Source: DAOMOD01 sp035444205 (GTDB taxonomy: Bacteria > Pseudomonadota > Gammaproteobacteria > Xanthomonadales > BPKI01). Taken from it: a stretch of DNA of 14,273 nt. Positions 6,904 through 13,655 of the stretch are shown here, one piece after another. Location of the stretch: contig DAOMOD010000104.1 of the NCBI GenBank assembly GCA_035444205.1, positions 1-14,273 of the forward strand. Direction: 5' to 3'. The notes below the pieces were generated by a model that saw nothing but the letters and a program-made list of their open reading frames with translations, was not told the DNA's origin and did no database searches. Made by a program: the position numbers and the translations under genes. The number at the start of each line of letters is the position of its first letter. The stretch's first letter is position 1.

Positions 6904-7446
6904 CTACTGCTGGAGTTCGGCTTCCATACACGCAATCAACCCCCAAAGCGCCCCCCAAACCTCGCTCATCGCCGCTTCGCATGCTTCCTGGCTCGAATTC
7001 GATCCCGTGCAAGCCAGGCTGGCGTTTGCGATGGCGATGGTGAGCCTATTCAGCTCCGCACTGCAGAGCGCGGACGCTGGAACAAACGTGTCGTCCATGT
7101 CACCCGTCTTGAATCGCTCATAGACGTCCCAGCTACCGAGCCAAATGATCGCCTGCTCGTTCTGCCGAAGGAAAGCCAAAACCGCGTCGGTCGTCGGTTC
7201 GATGGAGGTTTCAACGACCAGCCCATCCGGAGCGCGGACAGTCGCTAACCCGGTCTCCAGATCCAAGGACAGTTCCACATTCTTGCCGCGCTGCGCGATG
7301 AACACGCCATTCTCAATGAACATGTCCAACCGCACGGCGTCCCTCATGCCCTCCCGAAAACGCTCTGTCTTGCTGCCGTCCGATGCAAACGCACCGAAAG
7401 CTGCAACCATGCCCAACACCAAGGCCAAGCAGCTCCTCATTTTCAT
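6904..7446 (-). CDS. Secreted small protein of unknown function
   Basis: The product is 180 residues and is not one I recognise. A clear signal peptide (MKMRSCLALVLGMVAAFGAFAS, cleavage AFA-S or FAS-D near residue 22) predicts export to the periplasm. The mature part has a charged helix (KTERFREGMRDAVRLDMF), a beta-rich middle (GVFIAQRGKNVELSLDLETG) and a C-terminal helical region with four cysteines (in ALCSAEL, SLACTGS, EACEAAM and IACMEAE) that could form two disulfides. GGAG lies 9 nt before the ATG. It is monocistronic and convergent with the HNH gene. Two 60-bp lines I counted are 58 and 65% GC, which looks slightly below the surrounding genes and might hint at later acquisition. Confidence 0.72.
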   Translation of the reverse strand: MKMRSCLALVLGMVAAFGAFASDGSKTERFREGMRDAVRLDMFIENGVFIAQRGKNVELSLDLETGLATVRAPDGLVVETSIEPTTDAVLAFLRQNEQAIIWLGSWDVYERFKTGDMDDTFVPASALCSAELNRLTIAIANASLACTGSNSSQEACEAAMSEVWGALWGLIACMEAELQQ

Positions 7447-7640
7447 CGCCTGTTGCTCCAGTTCCGTAGTGGTCGAGTGATCTACCGGCGCCGCAGCCCT
7501 TGGGCGGGAGGGTCTGATTCCAGGAAACCGCGGCCCGACTCGACATCATCGCGCGTCCCATTCACCCGTCCCTGCCCTGCGCGCAGCAGCACCGAACCGC
7601 CGACTTTGTGCTCGGCGGCATTCACAATATAGCAACCGCA

Positions 7641-7649
7641 GGGGGGGGG
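7641..7649. repeat. Homopolymer run of nine G
   Basis: Nine consecutive G residues lie in the gap between the 6904-7446 gene and the kinase gene. With the kinase start at 7815, the run is in non-coding DNA about 140 bp upstream of its likely transcription start. With the alternative GTG start at 7608 it would lie inside the coding region, where slippage would switch the frame. Apart from this run and the promoter at 7762-7789, I see nothing in 7447-7814. Confidence 0.9.
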
Positions 7650-7761
7650 CAGGGCAATACCGTGCTGCAAGGATCGAATGCGATGGCGCGTTCCCCCGGG
7701 GTCCAGCAGGGGAAAACCCCCAGACGGCGTGAGCGGAATCCCCCAGCGCCAGGACAAACCC

Positions 7762-7789
7762 TTGTTGCGGATGCCGATGGGCCTATACT
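7762..7789 (+). promoter_or_regulatory. Sigma70-type promoter of the two-component operon
   Basis: TTGTTG (7762-7767) and TATACT (7784-7789, five of six consensus bases) are separated by 16 bp. The start point would be near 7796, about 20 nt before the GTG at 7815. This argues that the in-frame starts at 7608 and 7683 are not used. Confidence 0.45.
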
Positions 7790-7814
7790 GAACCCCTTCA
7801 CCCTGGACCCCACT

Positions 7815-8567
7815 GTGCCCGGCGCCGACCGGCTGGATGTCCTGCGCAGCCAACAGCAGCGGCTGCTCGAGGGCCTGGCCGACAGCCAGCGCCAGTTCAA
7901 GCATCTGGCACGTTCCGTGTTCCGCGTTCAGGAAGACGAGCGCCGGCGGCTGGCGCGCGAACTGCACGATGGCCTCGGCCAGTCGATGACCGCGCTGAAG
8001 CATCGGCTTTCCGCCATTGCCGAGCAGGCCGGGCCGGCGGCGGAGATTGGCGACGCCCTTCGCGCGGCGCTGACGCTGTGCGCCGGCATCCTCGAGGAGA
8101 CCCGCGAGCTGTCGCGGCTGCTCAGGCCGCAGATCCTCGACGACCTCGGCCTGGCGCCTGCACTGCGCTGGTTGGCGCGCAGCATCGGCGAGGCGGGCGG
8201 CCCCGCCGTCACGGTGCACGTCGACCTTGAAGGGCTGGAACTCGATGCCGACCTTTCGACCCTGCTGTTTCGCGCCGCCCAGGAAGCCTTGGCCAATGTC
8301 CTGAAGCACGCGGAGGCGCGGCAGGTACGCCTCGACCTGTGGCGCGAGTCCGGCCACCTTGTACTGTCGATCCGCGACGATGGCCGCGGATTCGACCCGG
8401 CCCAGGCGCGCGCCGCCGCGCGCGGCGGCGCCGGCACCGGGCTGGGCAGCCTGCATGACCGCGTGCGCGTCTATGATGGCAGCATGCACATCAATTCCAT
8501 GCCGGGCCAGGGTTGCGAAATCCGCCTGCAGATTCCCATGACCGCGGTGGCGGACCGCATGCCATGA
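7815..8567 (+). CDS. Soluble sensor histidine kinase, NarX/DegS (HisKA_3) type
   Basis: From the GTG at 7815 the protein has 250 residues. A short coiled-coil-like N-terminus (LRSQQQRLLEGLADSQRQF) leads into the HisKA_3 dimerisation domain with the phospho-acceptor H51 in ERRRLARELHDGLGQ. The ATPase domain follows: N-box residue N161 (AAQEALANVLKHA), the D-box DDGRGFDP (188-195) and the G2 box GTGLGS (207-212). No transmembrane segment and no PAS/GAF/HAMP domain is present, so the kinase is cytoplasmic and probably takes its signal from a partner protein. The last codons overlap the response-regulator start (ATGA), implying translational coupling. The reading frame is open up to 7608, but the promoter at 7762-7789 and the lack of conserved sequence upstream favour 7815; no good SD decides it. 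Confidence 0.85.
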   Translation: MPGADRLDVLRSQQQRLLEGLADSQRQFKHLARSVFRVQEDERRRLARELHDGLGQSMTALKHRLSAIAEQAGPAAEIGDALRAALTLCAGILEETRELSRLLRPQILDDLGLAPALRWLARSIGEAGGPAVTVHVDLEGLELDADLSTLLFRAAQEALANVLKHAEARQVRLDLWRESGHLVLSIRDDGRGFDPAQARAAARGGAGTGLGSLHDRVRVYDGSMHINSMPGQGCEIRLQIPMTAVADRMP

Positions 8568-9208
8568 AGCCGATCCGCGTCCTGATTGCCGACGACCACA
8601 CCCTGGTCCGCGAAAGCCTGGTCGCCGTGATCGAGCGCAGCGGCGAGTGCACCGTGGTGGCACAGGCCGCCGACGGTGTCGAGGCACTGCAACAGGCGCT
8701 GGCGCTGCGCCCGGACGTGGCCATCATCGACATCTCCCTGCCGCGCCTGTCCGGCGTCGAAGTGGTGCGTCGACTGGCCGCGGAGCTGCCGTCGACGCGC
8801 ATCCTGGTGCTGACCATGCACGAGGAGGAAGAGTACGTGCTGCACATGGTGCGCGCCGGCGCGGCGGGCTACCTGGTCAAGGACAGCGCCACCGAAGAGC
8901 TGCTCGCGGCAGTGCGCAACCTGCACGCCGGACGCGGCCATTTCGGACCGAATGCCGCGCAGGTGCTGGCCGAACAGGTGCTGCACCCGGAGCGCGAGAT
9001 CGCCGACCCCTATGGCAACCTGACGGCGCGCGAACGCGAGGTTTTCCACCTGATGGCGGAAGGCCTGACCACCAAGGAAATCGCCCGCCGCCTCGACATC
9101 AGCACCAAGACCGCCGAGAACCACCGTGGCCACGTGCTGGCCAAGCTCGACCTTCGCAACAGTGCCGAACTGGTGCGCTACGCGGCCAAGAAGGGGTTGC
9201 TGGAGTAG
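8564..9208 (+). CDS. NarL/LuxR-family response regulator
   Basis: The 214-residue protein has a receiver domain (residues 1-120) with the acidic pair D10/D11 (IADDHTLVRESL), the phosphorylation site D56 (IIDISLPRLSG), the switch residue T84 (LVLTMHEEEE) and K106 (GYLVKDSA). A linker leads to a LuxR/GerE helix-turn-helix domain at about residues 148-210 (LTAREREVFHLMAEGLTTKEIARRLDIS, broken here only by description, then KTAENHRGHVLAKL). It is the cognate partner of the upstream kinase: the ATG at 8564 overlaps the kinase TGA. Its targets are not evident from the sequence. The upstream in-frame start at 8513 would lie within the kinase gene and is less likely. Confidence 0.93.
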   Translation: MKPIRVLIADDHTLVRESLVAVIERSGECTVVAQAADGVEALQQALALRPDVAIIDISLPRLSGVEVVRRLAAELPSTRILVLTMHEEEEYVLHMVRAGAAGYLVKDSATEELLAAVRNLHAGRGHFGPNAAQVLAEQVLHPEREIADPYGNLTAREREVFHLMAEGLTTKEIARRLDISTKTAENHRGHVLAKLDLRNSAELVRYAAKKGLLE

Positions 9209-9236
9209 CGGGCTGGCCCGCAAGTCTCTCCACCGT

Positions 9237-9261
9237 CCCGCTGCGGCGGGCTGGGTGTTTT
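9237..9261 (+). terminator. Weak hairpin after the response regulator
   Basis: CCCGC and GCGGG pair around TGCG (9237-9250) and are followed by TGTTTT at 9256-9261. The right arm can instead pair with CCCGCC at 9262-9267, giving two exclusive folds. A further 5-bp hairpin (9208-9221) overlaps the stop codon. Any of these could cause partial termination of the two-component operon. Confidence 0.35.
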
Positions 9262-9329
9262 CCCGCCCTTCCGCTGGGGGCTCTGCCCGATAGCAAGGCG
9301 CAGGCGCTGAGCTGAGACTGGCGCTCTCG

Positions 9330-9507
9330 TCCAGTCCCGCGGAGGCGTCCGCGGTGTCGCAGACCGGTGGTCGCCGCACGTTACACCAGCGCCGACCACC
9401 CCGCGCAGCATCGCCCTCCGCGTGCATTGGCCCCTGTCCGGGCGACCGCCCCGATCATGGTCGCCCGGTCTTGCCGTCGGGGACGCAAGGTCCCCGGCGG
9501 CTCTTTT
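9330..9507 (+). ncRNA. Structured intergenic RNA: candidate sRNA or long 3' UTR
   Basis: Four consecutive perfect or near-perfect hairpins fill this stretch: CCGCGGA/TCCGCGG (9337-9354, 4-nt loop), GGTGGTCG/CGACCACC (9366-9400), CCGGGCGACC/GGTCGCCCGG (9438-9468) and the terminator stem at 9473-9501 with its U-run. It lies between the response-regulator gene and the dxs promoter, with no open frame that looks like a gene. The layout fits a small RNA ending in an intrinsic terminator, or the processed 3' end of the two-component mRNA. I see no convincing promoter directly in front, so an independent transcript is unproven, and the start of the interval is approximate. Confidence 0.35.
9473..9507 (+). 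terminator. Intrinsic terminator upstream of dxs
   Basis: A 12-bp stem (9473-9484 with 9490-9501, one G-U wobble) closes a 5-nt GCAAG loop and is followed at once by TCTTTT. It insulates dxs from upstream transcription, because the dxs promoter lies downstream of it. Confidence 0.8.
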
Positions 9508-9529
9508 CGCGAATCGCCAGACCAGCGCC

Positions 9530-9559
9530 TTGCCGCTGCCATGATGCGCGGCCGATAAT
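9530..9559 (+). promoter_or_regulatory. Sigma70 promoter of dxs
   Basis: TTGCCG (9530-9535) and GATAAT (9554-9559, five of six bases) are separated by 18 bp. The start point would be near 9566, leaving a leader of about 20 nt before the dxs ATG. Confidence 0.6.
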
Positions 9560-9585
9560 GGGCGGTCCGCCGTCCACCACCGCAC

Positions 9586-11493
9586 ATGATCGACGCCACC
9601 CGCTATCCGCGGCTATCCCGCATTCCGACACCCGCCGAACTGCGTGCCTTCCCCGAGGAGGAACTCGGCGAGGTGGCGCGTGAGCTGCGCGAGTTCCTGG
9701 TCGAGTCGGTGTCGAAGTCGGGTGGCCACTTTGGCGCCGGACTGGGCGTCATCGAACTGACGGTGGCGTTGCACTGGCTCTACGACACCCCCACCGACCG
9801 CATCGTCTGGGATGTCGGCCACCAGTGCTACCCGCACAAGATCCTCAGCGGACGCCGCGACCGCATCGAGTCGATCAAGACCCGGGATGGACTGGCGCCA
9901 TTTCCCAGGCGCGATGAGAGCGAGTACGACACCTTCGGTGTCGGCCACTCCTCCACTTCGATCTCGGCCGCGCTGGGTATGGCGGTGGCGTTGCAGCGCC
10001 AGGGCGACATGCGCAAGGTGATCGCGGTGATCGGCGATGGCGCGATGACCGCCGGTATGGCCTTCGAGGCGCTGAACCATGGCGGCGGCATGGATCCCGA
10101 GCCGGACATGCTGGTGGTGCTGAACGACAACCGCATGTCGATAAGCGAGAACGTCGGCGCCGTCACCCGCATGTACGCGCGGCTCCTGGCCGGTCGCGGT
10201 TACACCGCCATCCGCGAGGGCGGCAAGCGGTTGTTTCCGCGCACCACCCGCTTCGGCCGCTTCCTGAAGCGCTGGGAGGAGCACTGGAAAGGTCTGATGG
10301 CCCTGCCTTCGACCCTTTTCGAGGAAATGGGCTTCCACTACACCGGCCCCATCGATGGCCACGACCTGCCGCTGCTGCTGAAGACCCTGAAGACGCTGAA
10401 GCAACTCAAGGGTCCGCAATTGCTGCACATCGTCACCACCAAGGGCAAGGGCTACCCGCAGGCCGAGGAAGACCAGATCGAGTATCACGCGGTCGGCCCC
10501 TTCGACCCGGCCACCGGCGTGGTCCGCAAGCCCGCCGGGAAAGTCACCTACACCCAGGTCTTCGGCGACTGGCTGTGCGACATGGCCGCAGCCGACGGGC
10601 GCCTGCTCGGCATCACCCCGGCGATGCGCGAGGGCTCCGGCCTGGTACGCTTCTCCAGGGAATTCCCCGAGCGCTACTTCGACGTCGGCATCGCCGAGCA
10701 GCATTCGGTGACGCTCGCCGCCGGCATGGCCTGCGAAGGCATGAAACCGGTGGTGGCGATCTACTCCACCTTCCTGCAGCGCGCCTACGACCAGCTCATC
10801 CATGATGTCGCGCTGCAGGGTCTCGACGTACTGTTCGCACTGGATCGCGCAGGCGTGGTCGGACCGGACGGTGCGACGCATGCAGGGAGCTTCGACCTCA
10901 GCTACCTGCGCTGCATTCCCAACATGGTGGTGATGGCCCCGGCCGACGAGGCCGAGTGCCGGCGCATGCTCAGTACCGGCTTTGTGCACGAAGGACCCGC
11001 CGCAGTGCGCTATCCGCGTGGCACCGGACCGGGCGCGGCGATCGAACCTGACCTCGACACGCTGCCGATCGGCAAGGCCGAGCTGCGTCGACGCGGTCGT
11101 CGCCTGGCACTGCTTGCCTTCGGTGCGCCGTTGGCCGCCGCCGAAACGGTTAGCGCCGAGCTCGATGCCACCGTGGTCAACATGCGCTTCGTCAAGCCGC
11201 TGGACGAGGCCCTGCTGCGCGAACTGGCCGCCAGCCACGAAGGCTTCGTCACCCTGGAGGACAATGCCGTTCGGGGCGGCGCCGGGTCCGCCGTCAGCGA
11301 ATTCCTCGCCGGTGAAGGCCTGGCCGTCCCCGTGCTGCACCTCGGCCTGCCCGACGCCTTCCTTGAGCACGCCAGCCGCGAGGAACTGCTGGCCGAATGC
11401 GGTCTGGATGCCGAAGGCATCCGCGCCGCCATTCTTGCGCGCTGGCCGCAGCCTGCGCGGGACTCCCTGGCGGCCAGGCAATCCGTGCTCTAG
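9586..11493 (+). CDS. dxs: 1-deoxy-D-xylulose-5-phosphate synthase
   Basis: This 635-residue enzyme condenses pyruvate with glyceraldehyde 3-phosphate, using thiamine diphosphate, to make DXP. That is the first step of the MEP isoprenoid pathway and also feeds thiamine and pyridoxal synthesis. All key motifs are present: H48 in SGGHFGAGLGVIELTVAL, the WDVGHQCYPHKILSGRRD block, the ThDP/Mg motif GDGAMTAGM with the later Asn of VLNDNRMSISEN, the catalytic Glu in VGIAEQHSVTLAAGMA, and DRAGVVGPDGATHAGSFDLS. The C-terminal transketolase domain (NMRFVKPLDEALL, GGAGSAVSEFL) is complete. Length and motif order match the family, and no frameshift is seen. It is expressed from its own promoter (9530-9559), ends at a strong terminator and appears monocistronic. 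Confidence 0.98.
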   Translation: MIDATRYPRLSRIPTPAELRAFPEEELGEVARELREFLVESVSKSGGHFGAGLGVIELTVALHWLYDTPTDRIVWDVGHQCYPHKILSGRRDRIESIKTRDGLAPFPRRDESEYDTFGVGHSSTSISAALGMAVALQRQGDMRKVIAVIGDGAMTAGMAFEALNHGGGMDPEPDMLVVLNDNRMSISENVGAVTRMYARLLAGRGYTAIREGGKRLFPRTTRFGRFLKRWEEHWKGLMALPSTLFEEMGFHYTGPIDGHDLPLLLKTLKTLKQLKGPQLLHIVTTKGKGYPQAEEDQIEYHAVGPFDPATGVVRKPAGKVTYTQVFGDWLCDMAAADGRLLGITPAMREGSGLVRFSREFPERYFDVGIAEQHSVTLAAGMACEGMKPVVAIYSTFLQRAYDQLIHDVALQGLDVLFALDRAGVVGPDGATHAGSFDLSYLRCIPNMVVMAPADEAECRRMLSTGFVHEGPAAVRYPRGTGPGAAIEPDLDTLPIGKAELRRRGRRLALLAFGAPLAAAETVSAELDATVVNMRFVKPLDEALLRELAASHEGFVTLEDNAVRGGAGSAVSEFLAGEGLAVPVLHLGLPDAFLEHASREELLAECGLDAEGIRAAILARWPQPARDSLAARQSVL

Positions 11494-11504
11494 TGGCCGG
11501 ACCC

Positions 11505-11545
11505 GCGGCCCCGGCGCGCCCGAATCGCCGGGGCCGCCGCATTCT
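11505..11545 (+). terminator. Intrinsic terminator of dxs
   Basis: A perfect 12-bp GC stem (11505-11516 with 11526-11537) closes a 9-nt loop just 11 bp after the dxs stop. A modest U-rich stretch follows (ATTCTT at 11541-11546). Confidence 0.7.
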
Positions 11546-11582
11546 TCACAGAAACATTCGCAATTGGGCCGTGCCGCCGTGT

Positions 11583-11596
11583 TTGATCCCGGTCAA
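11583..11596. promoter_or_regulatory. FNR/Anr/Dnr-type binding box
   Basis: TTGATCCCGGTCAA matches TTGAT-N4-ATCAA at nine of ten positions and fits exactly the TTGAT-N4-GTCAA form typical of Anr/Dnr/FixK-type regulators. Class II spacing would put the start of transcription near 11631, about 31 nt before the ATG at 11662; the -10 region there (CACACT) is weak, as can occur at activator-dependent promoters. It lies downstream of the dxs terminator, so it should serve the decarboxylase operon. Confidence 0.6.
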
Positions 11597-11661
11597 GGCA
11601 TTCCCCGCGCGCGATTGCCACACTGACGGCACTTTCCGAGTCGCACCCGGTGGCATCCGCC

Positions 11662-13650
11662 ATGCACGAATCCGACCACGACTTCCTCGCTCCCCTGTTC
11701 CTCGGCGCCAGCGGCGACAATGAGGCGCTGGCCGAGCGCCTGCTGCTCGATGCCTTCCGCGACAATGTCTACTGGCGGCGCAACTTCCACCCCGAAGACG
11801 CACCGACGGTATCGGCCATGGACCGGCAGAAGCCGAGCTACATCGCCATCGCCGCCCATATGGAGCAGCTGCTGCGCCGGCTCGGCGCCGATCTCAAGCG
11901 CTCCACGCCGCTGTTCTCGCCACGCTACGTCGGCCACATGGCGTCCGACCTGCTGCTGCCGGGCCTGTTGGCGCAGCTCATGACCACGCTCTACAACCCC
12001 AACAACGTCAGCGCCGACGCGGCGCCGGTGACGCTGGAACTGGAAATCGAGGTCGGCCGCCAGCTCGCCACCATGCTCGGCATGGATGCCGACCCGCAAC
12101 GCGGCGACGGTGCCTACGGCCACCTCTGCTCAGGCGGCACCAGCGCCAACTACGAGGCGCTGTGGCTGCTGCGTGCCGCACGCATGTACGCGCCTGCCGC
12201 GGCAGCGCTGCTGCGCGCCATGCCCCAGCTCGCCGCTCCCGGCACCCAGCTTGCCGAGCTGGCCGGGATGGACGGGTGGATCCTGCACAACCTGCTCGTG
12301 GGCGAGGCGCTCAACCTTGCAGAGTCGATCGATGCCGCCGTGGCCGGGCTGCCGACGGCCGGGGAACGCCGGCAGGCGGCGAAGTTGCTGCGCGAAGCGC
12401 GCCTGGAGCACCTCGGCCAGGCTGGCTTCCAGTCGCTGCATGGCCAGACCACGCCGGTGGTGATCGTGCCCGGCACCGCGCACTATTCCTGGACCAAGGC
12501 GGTGGAACTGCTCGGGCTCGGCACCGCGCAACTTTGGCGCGCACCAGTCGACGGGCACATGCGCATGCGCGCCGACGGTGTCGAGGCGCTGCTCGAGCGC
12601 GCCCTGGCCGAGCGCGTTCCGGTGCTGGCGGTGGTCGGCGTTCTTGGCACCACCGAGTTCGGCACCATCGATCCGATCCACGAACTGGTCGCGCTGCGCG
12701 ACCGCTTTGCTGCGCGCGGCCTGGCCTTTGCCCTGCACATCGACGCCGCCTGGGGTGGCTACCTGACCAGCCTGCTGCGCGCGCCCTGCGGCGGCACCCA
12801 TCCGCACCGGATACTGGCGAATCGCTTTCGCTACTTTCCCTCCGAAGGGGTGTTCAACGCCTTCGCCGCGGTGGCTCACGCCGATACCGTTACCGTCGAT
12901 CCGCACAAGCTGGGTTTCCTGCCCTATGGCGCCGGCGCCCTGGTCGGCCGCGACCGCCGCCTCACCCATCTGGTCGGCACGCGCCCGGCCTATCTCTTCG
13001 ATGGCGAAGGAGGCGACCGCCTGCACCAGCTCGGCGACTACATCCTGGAAGGCTCCAAGCCCGGCGCTGCGGCAGCCGCGGCCTGGGTCACCCATCGCAT
13101 GCTGCCGCTCGACAGCGCCAACTTCGGCCGCCTGCTGGCCACCACCATCGATTCCAGCGAACACCTGTTCGACCGGCTGGCGGCGCTGGACCGGCGCCTG
13201 GCCGGCGAATGCCGGGTACTGATGCCGGTCGAGCCCGATACCAACCTGTGCTGCATCGCGCTGAACCCCGTCGGCAATACATCGCTCGAGCAGATGAATG
13301 CCTTCGGCCGCGCGGTGTTCTCGCGACTTGCCGTGAACCCCGACGAACCGGTGCAGACACGCCAGTTCCTCGGCAGCTTCACCTCATTGAAGCGCGCGCA
13401 CCTGGACGACGCGGATGCCGTGAGACTGGCTGAATTTCTCGGTGTCGACCCCGCTGGCTTCAGTGAGGACGGCACCGACCACCTGTTCCTGTTGCGCCAT
13501 ACCCTGATGAACCCCTGGCTTACCGTCGAGCACGAGGGCCGCAACTACCTGGACCGCTATTGCGACTACCTGGAAGCGGCCATCCGCGCCGAACTGCCGC
13601 GCTGGCAGGCGGCACGGCCGGCGCCCGAACCGGGCCGGCGGGCGGCCTGA
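11662..13650 (+). CDS. Group II PLP-dependent decarboxylase (tyrosine/glutamate decarboxylase superfamily)
   Basis: From the ATG at 11662 the protein has 662 residues. The N-terminal part carries LFSPRYVGHMASDLLLPGLLAQL, the pyridoxal-decarboxylase substrate-side block, split here as SPRYVGHM and SDLLLPGL. The PLP domain shows SGGTSANYEALWLLRAAR, VPGTAHYSWTKA, GTTEFGTIDPI, D361 in HIDAAWGGY (pairs with the pyridine N) and the Schiff-base K416 in TVDPHKLGFLPYGAGAL. The layout and length (about 620-660 residues) resemble bacterial tyrosine-decarboxylase-like enzymes, longer than GadB. The substrate cannot be read from the sequence: tyrosine, glutamate, aspartate or a sulfinate are possible. A GTG at 11650 is an alternative start. 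An FNR-type box lies upstream, and a cysteine-synthase-like gene starts 5 bp after the stop. Confidence 0.85.
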   Translation: MHESDHDFLAPLFLGASGDNEALAERLLLDAFRDNVYWRRNFHPEDAPTVSAMDRQKPSYIAIAAHMEQLLRRLGADLKRSTPLFSPRYVGHMASDLLLPGLLAQLMTTLYNPNNVSADAAPVTLELEIEVGRQLATMLGMDADPQRGDGAYGHLCSGGTSANYEALWLLRAARMYAPAAAALLRAMPQLAAPGTQLAELAGMDGWILHNLLVGEALNLAESIDAAVAGLPTAGERRQAAKLLREARLEHLGQAGFQSLHGQTTPVVIVPGTAHYSWTKAVELLGLGTAQLWRAPVDGHMRMRADGVEALLERALAERVPVLAVVGVLGTTEFGTIDPIHELVALRDRFAARGLAFALHIDAAWGGYLTSLLRAPCGGTHPHRILANRFRYFPSEGVFNAFAAVAHADTVTVDPHKLGFLPYGAGALVGRDRRLTHLVGTRPAYLFDGEGGDRLHQLGDYILEGSKPGAAAAAAWVTHRMLPLDSANFGRLLATTIDSSEHLFDRLAALDRRLAGECRVLMPVEPDTNLCCIALNPVGNTSLEQMNAFGRAVFSRLAVNPDEPVQTRQFLGSFTSLKRAHLDDADAVRLAEFLGVDPAGFSEDGTDHLFLLRHTLMNPWLTVEHEGRNYLDRYCDYLEAAIRAELPRWQAARPAPEPGRRAA

Positions 13651-13655
13651 GTCAT

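Noticed and set aside
8171..8450. Frameshift or damage in the kinase/regulator genes like that in the two broken enzymes
   Set aside because: All kinase boxes and receiver/HTH motifs are in one frame with normal spacing; the ATGA overlap is ordinary coupling.
9256..9585. TPP riboswitch or other known riboswitch upstream of dxs
   Set aside because: A CTGAGA-like string occurs near 9312, but the rest of the TPP consensus (ACCTGA and the CCAGCGTAGGGA-type block) is absent, and the dxs promoter lies downstream of the terminator.
9613..11481. 622-codon minus-strand open frame opposite dxs
   Set aside because: It is an antisense shadow of a perfectly conserved dxs; its composition (Gln, His, Gly, Arg rich) and lack of motifs do not look like a real protein.
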